Shown piece by piece: positions 1-7,291 of a stretch of 33,433 nt of DNA; positions within the stretch are counted from its first letter, which is position 1; each line of letters begins with the position of its first letter. The position numbers were made by a program, and so were the translations under genes. Under the pieces are notes generated by a model. That model did not search any database and had not been told where the DNA came from. It saw only the letters and a list, made by a program, of their open reading frames with translations. The DNA is from Tannerellaceae bacterium (GTDB taxonomy: Bacteria; Bacteroidota; Bacteroidia; Bacteroidales; Tannerellaceae): contig JAISDJ010000119.1 in assembly GCA_031264865.1 (NCBI GenBank), positions 1 through 33,433 on the forward strand, read 5' to 3'.

Positions 1-1
1 A

Positions 2-2239
2 GTTGTGTTGGATGTATTGAAAAATGATATATTGACCCGGTTCACACAGCAATCGATTATAAAAACAATAGAGGATTTTAAAGTTGAGTTGATTGACGAT
101 CCTGCTCAAACAATACCTGTTGTAAACAAAAAGTTACAGTTTACAGCGCCTCCAACAGGTGGTTTGGTCGTGTATAAATATACCTACATAGCTGAAAGTT
201 TACCGTCTACAGGATATATCTATATCTATGTAGCCGAATTAGACGATTCCCGTACACTTCTTTGTGACGGAGATCCGTATGAGCTAAAAGTGAAACCATT
301 GCCGGCAGGAGTAGTATTTGAATACTACGAGAGTGATAGTACCACCGTGATAACCGGCAATCCCACATTTACGGCTTCCACGTTAAAACCGGATACGTCA
401 TTCTATGTTAAGCCTAAAACGCTTGTTGCGAGTGTACCAACTGCCGGTACTTCTATAGGCGCTTACATGCCTAAGAAACGAGTAGACTTTAAAGTGACTA
501 CTACTGCCGGTAGCGGCCCAACGATGCGATGGACAGGCTTAGCAGACACGAACTGGAATAATCCGGCTAACTGGCTAGAAGTAGGCGCAAACGGTAGCAC
601 CTCAACGGTAACCTATTATCCAAATGCTTGTGTGAATGTAGAAATCCCTGCCGGAGCGCCGAACTATCCGAAACTTACGGCAGGCGCCGGATGCTATACG
701 ATTACAATGGGAGACCGCGCCATGATAGCAGGTATCCATTTGCTGACGTATAATGATGCTAAGGTAGAATTGAAATTGAACCCGGACGAGAAAGACCGTT
801 TCGTAATGTGGTCGGCCCCATTGAAGTCGATGTATTCGGGCGACTATCACTTTAAAGACGGAGGTAATCCTAAATTTGGAGACGTCTATATGAATCTGTT
901 CCAGCAAGCCAAACCGGGTGGGTCTGCTCCCGCAGCAGCAAATACCTTTACCGCTACATTCGGACATTTAGGTGTGCAGTTGCCATTAGGCCTGGCATTT
1001 AATCTGAAGGTAACGAGTACGGCTGCCAATAGCGGTAAGGCATTTACCTTCCCGCAACCCGATAATAAATATACAGATGTAGATGGTCAGGATTATCCTG
1101 CTACTGGAACACTCTCAAGAACGAACCGTAATAAATTCATTATTGACATGGATGACAGTAGTGCGCCCGGCAGTCCATACGCTACGCTACCGGTGATCAA
1201 TGATGTAGCCGGAAACACCCTGATTCAGGTAGTAAATCCCTATATGGCTTATTTGGAAGTATACCAGTTTATCAATAATAATTCTACTACGATAAGTAAT
1301 GCCGGATATGCTATATGGGATGGAGATACAAACGGTTTTAGTCAAAGCGGCGTGATTGGAAGCCCTGACAACAGATATCAAATAACGACAACTCCCACTA
1401 TGACGACAAGTGGCTTTATTCCTCCTTTGCAGTCGTTCTTTGTTCAAAAGAAAACGGATGCGCTTCTTCCGTCGGTTACTGTAAATGCACTATGGGCTTA
1501 CACAGATCAGGGCAGCCCCTACAAACTGCGAGCCGATGCGCCGGAAACAAATGTTCTTCGCATAAAAGCTACGCAGGATAACGGCAAGCAGGTTAGTTAT
1601 GCCGTATTGCATTACAACGAAAGCACATCGCCTGATTACAAAAGCAGCGAGGATATGCACAAACTATTCTACCAATTGGAAGAAGATGTAATCCCGCTGG
1701 AAGTATATACGTTCGCTCCTACCCGGGAGGTGTTGGCGATTAACTCAAGCAGCGACTTTTCGCAAGAGATACCTTTAGGTTTGCGTACGGATAAAGCCGG
1801 CCAAGTAACCTTGGAATTTACCGGAATGGCAACCTTCGGGCATGACGTTTACCTGATAGACCATGCCCAAAACGATAAGGTAACCGATTTGCAGGATAAT
1901 CCTACATACACCTTTGTGGTAACGAAGAATTCGGCAAGCGACAAGGTAATCGAGCTGAACAATCGTTTCAGCCTGCGTACCACCTATACAGGTGTAGGTT
2001 TAGGAAATGAAGGCATCAGTACAACGGGTCTCAATGTATCCTCGCGGGATGGCTATATCTACGTACAAACACCGTCTCCAGCCAGTAGCCTACAGGTTTA
2101 CAACGCTGCCGGAGCATTGGTGTACAGCAGTACAGCCAGGTTGGATTATTTCCGTATACGAACAGACAGTCAACAAGCTTATATTGTAAAAGTAAAAATA
2201 GGTGAAGAGTACCTGACACAAAAAATATTTGTTAAATAA
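2..2239 (+). CDS. Large secreted protein with type IX secretion C-terminal sorting domain (5' partial)
   Basis: About 745 residues are visible and the reading frame is open at the left edge, so the true start and signal peptide lie outside the window. The apparent GTG at position 5 is not a credible start. The middle carries a W-T-G-x-x-D-T-N-W-N-N-P-A-N-W motif (about residues 176-190), common in large Bacteroidales surface proteins of unknown function. The last 74 residues or so (671-744) look like a type A sorting domain: a beta-rich segment with LQVYNAAGALVYS, then YIVKV and a final TQKIFVK. Such domains direct proteins through the type IX secretion system to the cell surface. No catalytic motif was recognised, so the function is unknown. 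A terminator follows directly. Residues 564-677 are duplicated downstream at 3211-3552. Confidence 0.85.
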   Translation, partial: VVLDVLKNDILTRFTQQSIIKTIEDFKVELIDDPAQTIPVVNKKLQFTAPPTGGLVVYKYTYIAESLPSTGYIYIYVAELDDSRTLLCDGDPYELKVKPLPAGVVFEYYESDSTTVITGNPTFTASTLKPDTSFYVKPKTLVASVPTAGTSIGAYMPKKRVDFKVTTTAGSGPTMRWTGLADTNWNNPANWLEVGANGSTSTVTYYPNACVNVEIPAGAPNYPKLTAGAGCYTITMGDRAMIAGIHLLTYNDAKVELKLNPDEKDRFVMWSAPLKSMYSGDYHFKDGGNPKFGDVYMNLFQQAKPGGSAPAAANTFTATFGHLGVQLPLGLAFNLKVTSTAANSGKAFTFPQPDNKYTDVDGQDYPATGTLSRTNRNKFIIDMDDSSAPGSPYATLPVINDVAGNTLIQVVNPYMAYLEVYQFINNNSTTISNAGYAIWDGDTNGFSQSGVIGSPDNRYQITTTPTMTTSGFIPPLQSFFVQKKTDALLPSVTVNALWAYTDQGSPYKLRADAPETNVLRIKATQDNGKQVSYAVLHYNESTSPDYKSSEDMHKLFYQLEEDVIPLEVYTFAPTREVLAINSSSDFSQEIPLGLRTDKAGQVTLEFTGMATFGHDVYLIDHAQNDKVTDLQDNPTYTFVVTKNSASDKVIELNNRFSLRTTYTGVGLGNEGISTTGLNVSSRDGYIYVQTPSPASSLQVYNAAGALVYSSTARLDYFRIRTDSQQAYIVKVKIGEEYLTQKIFVK

Positions 2240-2262
2240 ACCACATTACTTGCCGTAAGAGA

Positions 2263-2292
2263 AAGAAGGGGCAGGCGAAACTGCCCTTTCTT
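2263..2292 (+). terminator. Intrinsic terminator-like hairpin after the secreted protein gene
   Basis: AAGAAGGGGCAG (2263-2274) pairs with CTGCCCTTTCTT (2281-2292) around the loop GCGAAA, giving a 12-bp stem with one G-T pair. The 3' arm is pyrimidine-rich but has no long T-run. An outer pair, CATTACTT and AAGTAATG, flanks the hairpin. It lies 24 bp after the stop codon and before the AraC-family gene. Confidence 0.6.
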
Positions 2293-2327
2293 ATCTATCC
2301 GTAAGTAATGGTTATATTTTGATAGAC

Positions 2328-3188
2328 ATGAATAATTATCAAGTTGCTATTAAAAAACCGTTATCTTTACGGATATTTTCTCTTGCTCAACCCACGGGAT
2401 TCAAATATCATGAGGTAGAAGAAGACTACGTTTTCAGTCTCGAAAACAAAGAGTACAACCATGTCCTCTTTTTGCTTGAAGGAAAATTAAAGATCAGTTG
2501 TAACGATTTTGTAAACAGACAAGTCCAGAGTAAAGAATTTGTTTTCATCCCCGTCTCCGCCGATGTAAAATGTAAAACGTTAGGACATTCCCAAATCGTA
2601 CTGTTTACGTTCGACAATCCTGCCACTCATTTTGATAAAGACTACATGAACGTCTTGCTAGACCACTGTGAAAAGGCTGAGCAAACCTTCATCAAATTAC
2701 CCTTTTACGAACCGATAGAAAATTTCGTCAAGCACCTCATCCTGTATGCCGAGCATAAGATAAATAAGAAATTGCTGCAGGAGATTAAAGAAATGGAGCT
2801 ACTCACCATTTTAAAATCCTTTTATTTGAAAGAAGACATAGCCAACTTTTTCCACCCCATAATCGGAAGATCTCCCCATTTCAGGATGCAAGTATTACGC
2901 AATTACCGCAAAGAAAGCCATGTAGACGGCCTGGCCCAACGCTTGGGAATAGAAAAAAGATCATTCAGTTTCCAATTCAAAGAAGAGTTCAACATGTCGC
3001 CCTACCAATGGCTATTAAACCAGAAGGCCAAGCATATCCGTTTCTCTTTAGCCGAGTCCGACAAGTCTCTCGACGAAATCCGTACCGAATTCGGCTTCAA
3101 GTTCGCTGGCCACTTTACCCGCTTCTGCAAAAAACAATTCAACTGCACCCCCATCCGTCTCCGGCGCCAGTTAGCCTACGAAAGCTGA
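2328..3188 (+). CDS. AraC-family transcriptional regulator
   Basis: This is a 286-residue regulator counted from the ATG at 2328; the frame extends to a TTG at 2319, but the ATG is the better start. The N-terminal 150 residues or so resemble a cupin-like sensing domain (for example the stretch around HVLFLLEGKLKISC). The C-terminal 100 residues are a typical AraC DNA-binding domain: a first helix-turn-helix around VDGLAQRLGIEKRSFSFQFKEE is followed by the family core with NMSPYQWLL, a second helix-turn-helix around SLDEIRTEFGFK, and the signature F-x-R-F-C-K-K-Q-F-x-C-T-P. It sits between the secreted-protein gene and a degraded copy of part of that gene, so it may regulate that locus; this is inference from position. 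The effector is unknown. Confidence 0.85.
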   Translation: MNNYQVAIKKPLSLRIFSLAQPTGFKYHEVEEDYVFSLENKEYNHVLFLLEGKLKISCNDFVNRQVQSKEFVFIPVSADVKCKTLGHSQIVLFTFDNPATHFDKDYMNVLLDHCEKAEQTFIKLPFYEPIENFVKHLILYAEHKINKKLLQEIKEMELLTILKSFYLKEDIANFFHPIIGRSPHFRMQVLRNYRKESHVDGLAQRLGIEKRSFSFQFKEEFNMSPYQWLLNQKAKHIRFSLAESDKSLDEIRTEFGFKFAGHFTRFCKKQFNCTPIRLRRQLAYES

Positions 3189-3210
3189 CGCCTGGTAAAA
3201 CACAGGAATA

Positions 3211-3552
3211 CCGTTGGAGGTCTATTCGTTTGCTCCTACGAGGGAAGTGTTGGCGATTAACTCAAGCAGCGACTTTTCGCAAGAGATACCTTCAGGTTTG
3301 CGTACGGATAAAGCCGGTCAAGTAACCTTGGAATTTACCGGAATGGCAACCTTCGGGCATAACGTTTACCTGATAGACCATGCCCAAAACGATAAGGAAA
3401 CCAATTTGCAGGATAATTCTACATACACCTTTATGGTAACGAAGAATTCGGCAAGCGACAAGGTAATCGAGCTAAACGATCGCTTCAGCCTGCGTACCAC
3501 CTATACAGGTGTAGGCTTAGGAAATGAAGGCATCAGTACAACGGGTCTCAAT
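3211..3552 (+). pseudogene. Degraded partial copy of the upstream secreted-protein gene
   Basis: These 342 bp align without gaps to 1694-2035 at a constant offset of 1517 bp. I count 19 mismatches, about 94% identity. The fragment corresponds to residues 564-677 of the upstream protein and lacks both the N-terminus and the sorting domain. An open frame runs from an internal ATG at 3214 to a stop at 3592-3594, but the last residues after TGLN are unrelated to the parent and the end overlaps hipT on the other strand. Several differences change amino acids (for example L to S, V to E, P to S and D to N), which suggests relaxed constraint. It is best read as a leftover of a lost tandem paralogue or of a recombination event, not a functional gene. 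Confidence 0.8.
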
Positions 3553-3574
3553 ATTACTTTCGTATACAAACAGT

Positions 3575-4582
3575 TTATCCGGTATATCTCTTAAAGCGGT
3601 TCAATCTTTCCTCATAGCTCCGCGTGTACATTCGCTTCATGCGATTATCTAAAAAAGAGTTTTCAATCAGTTCATATACCAAAGGCTGTTTCGCAAGAAA
3701 TTCATTGATGATTTTGGTTATCTGATTAGCTGGAACTTCTAGCAATTCTCCAAATATTTTGAAATCATCTTGGCAGGGATGTCCTTTTTCCTTATATATA
3801 TCCGAATAGTATTCCGCCGGAAATAAGCCTCCTTCAAGAGCAAAATCATTATCCTCTACATGCACGAAGCTATTGATTAAATCATAAGCCGGGCTTAGGA
3901 CATAATCTCTATTCGAAGTTTGCCGGAGGGAGAAGTTCTTCAGATGAGCATCACCGTTGGCAAAGATATAATTGAATATAACTGACTTGAAAAATTTTGA
4001 GATTTCAACTTTCCAAGCCGCTACATAAGTAGTAAATACATTTTTAATGTCGAGATAATTTCCGCTGTACTTAAAATTATCACCATTTCGTTTTGTCGTT
4101 TTTTCAAGTAATGAAGCAAAATCTTCCTGATGTATTTTACTGCCATTTACGTTTACATCAAAGCGTTTGGTGATATAAGCCGGTTCTTCATCTTGGAAAA
4201 AGATTAGAGCATTCTCTGCCGTATTGATATTATATACCTGTCGCGCGATCTGCATAGTCAGATGTTCGTTGGCAGGCATAAAATGTCGATATTGCAACCG
4301 TTTGTAATCAGGTATTGGTTTGATAATATATTGCCCTTGAATTCCTTCCGGGGTAAGAACGATTCGCCCATCGATCATAATAGCAGATAGTTTTTCCTGA
4401 ACGCCGGAAATGGAAATCTTACTAATGTTTTCGTCTATTTCCGCACGCGCTTTGTCATTATTCGAAAAGTTCAGTATGTGACTTACCTTTTTATTATTGA
4501 AAACCCGGCGTAAAGCTGTTTGGCAATAAGTATTATAACCTGCGGCTAATGTTCCCGGACAATTATTGATTACCAACGTCAT
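3575..4582 (-). CDS. hipT: HipT-type serine/threonine kinase toxin (HipA kinase domain)
   Basis: This 335-residue protein contains the HipA kinase core but not the N-terminal subdomain of full-length HipA, which is encoded separately by the gene just upstream. Visible motifs are the Gly-rich loop with S57-I58-S59-G60-V61-Q62-E63-K64, the probable ATP-binding lysine in YIIKPI (K88), the catalytic loop NGDAHLKN with D211, and the metal-binding SPAYDL with D233. HipT of E. coli HipBST is known for autophosphorylation at a Ser-Ile-Ser motif in this loop; the same motif is seen here. HipT-type kinases phosphorylate an aminoacyl-tRNA synthetase and stop growth; the target here is not known. The gene overlaps hipS by 20 bp and has a purine-rich AGAGG about 10 nt before its ATG. 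Its 3' end converges with the pseudogene. Confidence 0.88.
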   Translation of the reverse strand: MTLVINNCPGTLAAGYNTYCQTALRRVFNNKKVSHILNFSNNDKARAEIDENISKISISGVQEKLSAIMIDGRIVLTPEGIQGQYIIKPIPDYKRLQYRHFMPANEHLTMQIARQVYNINTAENALIFFQDEEPAYITKRFDVNVNGSKIHQEDFASLLEKTTKRNGDNFKYSGNYLDIKNVFTTYVAAWKVEISKFFKSVIFNYIFANGDAHLKNFSLRQTSNRDYVLSPAYDLINSFVHVEDNDFALEGGLFPAEYYSDIYKEKGHPCQDDFKIFGELLEVPANQITKIINEFLAKQPLVYELIENSFLDNRMKRMYTRSYEERLNRFKRYTG

Positions 4583-4907
4583 TGTTCATTACCTCTTTAA
4601 CTGTTATGCTGCCTATTGTGTCGTATTGTGCTGTTCGTACCAATAGGCCAAACTCGTCTTTTTCATCCAATTTGTATATCTGTAACTGCACTTGTTTATT
4701 TACTCCTTCCGATAAAAGATTGGCAAAGAAGGGAAAAAAATCTTTTGAATGATACTCCTTTGCCGTTTTAGGAAGTGTAAGGCTTATTGCGGATTTACTG
4801 CTATCATTATAGTAATCGTTATCATATCGGAAGGTATAAGACCTGTCGTCTTCTTCTATTAACTGTCCTGCCGGTATATTGTTGCTATACACGTTTGCAA
4901 TTCTCAT
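4563..4907 (-). CDS. hipS: HipS-like antitoxin (HipA N-terminal subdomain)
   Basis: This 114-residue protein matches the N-terminal subdomain of HipA. It begins MRIANVYSNN, has the stretch FFPFFANLLSEGVNKQ typical of that domain, and ends near YDTIGSITV, which corresponds to the end of the HipA subdomain. In E. coli HipBST the equivalent HipS protein is the antitoxin that blocks the HipT kinase, while HipB represses transcription; by homology the same role is likely here. It overlaps hipB by 4 bp (ATGA) and hipT by 20 bp, so translation of all three is probably coupled. A frameshifted hipA was considered, but the clean stop, the overlap and a sensible start for the kinase argue for a naturally split system. 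Confidence 0.8.
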   Translation of the reverse strand: MRIANVYSNNIPAGQLIEEDDRSYTFRYDNDYYNDSSKSAISLTLPKTAKEYHSKDFFPFFANLLSEGVNKQVQLQIYKLDEKDEFGLLVRTAQYDTIGSITVKEVMNNDVGNQ

Positions 4908-5119
4908 ACATCATTGATATTCGGTGCATCCTTAATTTTAAAATCCATCTCCAATCCTAATATAGATAGTATCTTGTTTAAAGTATCGACTGAAGGATTC
5001 CCTTTTCCAGCTTCAATTTGCCTTATGGTCCTTAACCCCACTCCAGAAAAATCAGCAAGGTCCTGCTGCGTAATTCCAAGTATTAATCTTCGCTGTTTGA
5101 TGACTTCCGGTATTTTCAT
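4904..5119 (-). CDS. hipB: HipB-like helix-turn-helix antitoxin/repressor
   Basis: This is a 71-residue XRE/Cro-type DNA-binding protein. The helix-turn-helix is QQDLADFSGVGLRTIRQIE followed by GKGNPSVDTLNKILSILGLE, the usual HipB arrangement. An upstream in-frame ATG at 5137 would add six residues (MQYIAC). I prefer the ATG at 5119 because the -7 promoter box at 5146-5153 puts transcription start close to 5140, and a perfect palindrome (5124-5135) falls exactly in the codons of the longer version. It is the first gene of the hipB-hipS-hipT operon and overlaps hipS by 4 bp. It probably represses its own operon through the palindromes upstream. Confidence 0.85.
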   Translation of the reverse strand: MKIPEVIKQRRLILGITQQDLADFSGVGLRTIRQIEAGKGNPSVDTLNKILSILGLEMDFKIKDAPNINDV

Positions 5120-5123
5120 ACAG

Positions 5124-5196
5124 GCAATATATTGCATTTATGATGCAAATATAATAAATACTTTGAATTAAATTGCCGGATTGGGCAATATATCGC
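5124..5196 (-). promoter_or_regulatory. hipBST promoter with two palindromic operator candidates
   Basis: GCAATATATTGC (5124-5135) is a perfect 12-bp palindrome. GCAATATATCGC (5185-5196) is the same site with one change. Both sit in a shared 17-bp context, GGCAATATAT(T/C)GCATTT. Their centres are 61 bp apart, close to six helical turns. Between them, on the minus strand, is TATATTTG (5146-5153), a match to the Bacteroidota -7 element TAnnTTTG. One site would cover the transcription start and the other lies upstream of the promoter, as expected for an autorepressed toxin-antitoxin operon. HipB binding is inferred. Confidence 0.65.
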
Positions 5197-5216
5197 ATTT
5201 TTGTTATTCCAAAGTC

Positions 5217-7223
5217 TCAGATTAAGGATAATACTACTGCGCTGCGGGCAGGGATATAGAGTTTTAGCCATTCTTTCTTTTCATGTTTATACAAGGGGTC
5301 GAAAAGAGTAAGATGATGGATGGAGTCGTCGGACAAACCAAACCCTCCAAAACAACTGGCGTCTGTATTCAATACTACCTGATATTCTCCTGCCGGCACA
5401 AGAAAACCATAATGGGTATACGACCGGCTCGGATTAAAATTAAAAACGAATAACAGCTCTTTTCTCATATAAGCTAATACCTGGTCGCTGTCGCTGTCCC
5501 AAACTTTTTGAATAGGGGTAGCCTGAAAATCCTTTACGCTTTTTATCAACTCAAGCATCCGACGGTCGAAATCTCCCAGATAGGGGTATTTGAGTGTTGG
5601 ATTATCTACCAAATCCCATTGCCGGCGAGCATATTTGTACGACCATCCGTTTCCTTCCCTTGGAAAATCAATCCATTCGGGATGGCCAAATTCATTTCCC
5701 ATAAAATTCAGATAACCGCCATTAATAGTTGAAGCTGTTATCAACCGTATCATCTTATGTAAAGCAATTCCACGCTCTACCCTGTAATTATGATCGTCTT
5801 TCATCATGTGCCAGTACATATCGGCATCGATCAGCCGGAAAATAATTGTTTTATCTCCCACTAATGCCTGATCGTGACTTTCGGCATAACTAATTGTTTT
5901 TTCGTCGGCCCGCCGGTTCGTTGTTTCCCACCAGATAGCAGAAGGGCGCCAATCTTCGTCTTTCTTTTCTTTAATTGTTTTTATCCAATAATCCGGGATA
6001 TTCATCGCCATCCGGTAATCGAATCCATAACCGCCGTCTTTAATTTTAGCAGCTAAACCGGGCATACCGCTCACCTCTTCGGCAATAGTAATTGCCTCCG
6101 GATTGACCTCGTGGATTAATTGATTGGCCAATGTGAGATAAGCAATCGCATCGCCATCCTGATGGCCATTGTAATAATCTCCATAGTTCGAAAAGCTTTC
6201 TTCCAGGCCATGACTGTAATAAAGCATCGATGTTACTCCATCGAAGCGGAATCCGTCGAACCGGTATTCGTCTAGCCAAAACTTACAATTAGACAATAAG
6301 AAATGAATGACTTCATTTTTCCTGTAATCGAAACATAAAGATCCCCAGGCCGGATGTTCACGCCGGGAACCGGAATAGAAATACTGCCCATAAGAACCAT
6401 CGAACCGCCCTAATCCTTCTACTTCATTTTTAACGGCATGGCTGTGTACAATGTCCATAATTACGGCAATACCCATGGCATGGGCCTCATCAATTAATTG
6501 CTTTAATTCGTCGGGCGTACCAAAACGCGACGAAGCGGCGAAGAAACTGCTTACATGATAACCGAACGAGCCATAATACGGATGTTCCTGAATAGCCATA
6601 ATCTGGATGGTATTATATCCATCCCTTTTTACACGGGGCAGGATATGAATGCGGAATTCATTGTAACTGCCAACCTTTTCTTCGTTTGTACTCATGCCGA
6701 TATGACATTCGTATATAAGCAGAGGAGAGACGTCTGGTTTGAACTTTTTATTTTTAAAGATATAAGGTTTATCAGGGCTCCATACCTGAGCGCTGAATAT
6801 TTTTGTTTGTTCATCCTGTACTACGCGACGTATCCATGCAGGAATGCGCTCGCCGCTGCCACCTTCCCATTCCATTAGTAGTTTAAACAGGTCTCCATGA
6901 GAGATCATGCTTTCTTCCAAAACGATTTCCCAGTTGCCATGCTCCAGGCGAGTCATCCTGTATCGTTCGTTTTTTTGCCAGTTATTAAAATCGCCAATCA
7001 GGTAAATGGCAGTAGCATTCGGCGCCCATTCGCGGAAAATCCAACCCTTATCTGTTCTATGTAATCCGAAATAAAGATAACCGGATGCAAATTCACCCAA
7101 GGCTTGTTGTCCGTTATGAGTAAGTTCTTTTTCTTTAGCGAGGTAATGCTGGTATCGTCCGTTAATAGCAGCTTCGTATGGAGATAACCAGGGATCGTTT
7201 TTGATTAAAAGAAGTGATTGCAT
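5217..7223 (-). CDS. glgB: 1,4-alpha-glucan branching enzyme, eukaryote-like GH13_8 type
   Basis: This 668-residue cytoplasmic enzyme forms alpha-1,6 branches in glycogen. It has an N-terminal CBM48-like domain (around residues 50-120, FREWAPNATAIYLIGDFNNW) and a GH13 catalytic barrel. Visible catalytic residues are the nucleophile D328 in GFRFDGVTSMLY, the acid/base E382 in IAEEVSGMPGL, and the stabilising H450-D451 in YAESHDQALVGDK. The stretch through YLNFMGNEFGHPEWIDFPR is much closer to the eukaryotic GBE1 type, as I remember its sequence, than to the classical long E. coli GlgB. The C-terminus is the usual beta domain (VFNFNPSRSYTHYGF). It stands alone on the minus strand with its own -7 box. 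The adjacent hipBST operator region lies just beyond its 3' end. Confidence 0.93.
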   Translation of the reverse strand: MQSLLLIKNDPWLSPYEAAINGRYQHYLAKEKELTHNGQQALGEFASGYLYFGLHRTDKGWIFREWAPNATAIYLIGDFNNWQKNERYRMTRLEHGNWEIVLEESMISHGDLFKLLMEWEGGSGERIPAWIRRVVQDEQTKIFSAQVWSPDKPYIFKNKKFKPDVSPLLIYECHIGMSTNEEKVGSYNEFRIHILPRVKRDGYNTIQIMAIQEHPYYGSFGYHVSSFFAASSRFGTPDELKQLIDEAHAMGIAVIMDIVHSHAVKNEVEGLGRFDGSYGQYFYSGSRREHPAWGSLCFDYRKNEVIHFLLSNCKFWLDEYRFDGFRFDGVTSMLYYSHGLEESFSNYGDYYNGHQDGDAIAYLTLANQLIHEVNPEAITIAEEVSGMPGLAAKIKDGGYGFDYRMAMNIPDYWIKTIKEKKDEDWRPSAIWWETTNRRADEKTISYAESHDQALVGDKTIIFRLIDADMYWHMMKDDHNYRVERGIALHKMIRLITASTINGGYLNFMGNEFGHPEWIDFPREGNGWSYKYARRQWDLVDNPTLKYPYLGDFDRRMLELIKSVKDFQATPIQKVWDSDSDQVLAYMRKELLFVFNFNPSRSYTHYGFLVPAGEYQVVLNTDASCFGGFGLSDDSIHHLTLFDPLYKHEKKEWLKLYIPARSAVVLSLI

Positions 7224-7249
7224 AATTACAGTATGAATATGGTTGTATG

Positions 7250-7257
7250 CAAAGATA
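7250..7257 (-). promoter_or_regulatory. Putative glgB promoter (-7 box)
   Basis: On the minus strand this reads TATCTTTG, an exact TAnnTTTG match, 26 bp upstream of the glgB ATG. No convincing -33 TTTG was found at the usual spacing, so only the -7 element is claimed. Confidence 0.5.
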
Positions 7258-7291
7258 GTGTTTTATATGTATAATGAAGCGACTTATACTC

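Noticed and set aside
3008-3325. 105-codon frame overlapping the end of the AraC gene
   Set aside because: Out of frame with both the regulator and the duplicated fragment; low-complexity translation.
4563-4582. Frameshift splitting a single hipA gene
   Set aside because: hipS ends with its own stop at the natural domain boundary, hipT has a good start and ribosome-binding site, and the SIS motif spacing fits known HipT; a natural HipBST split explains all of this.
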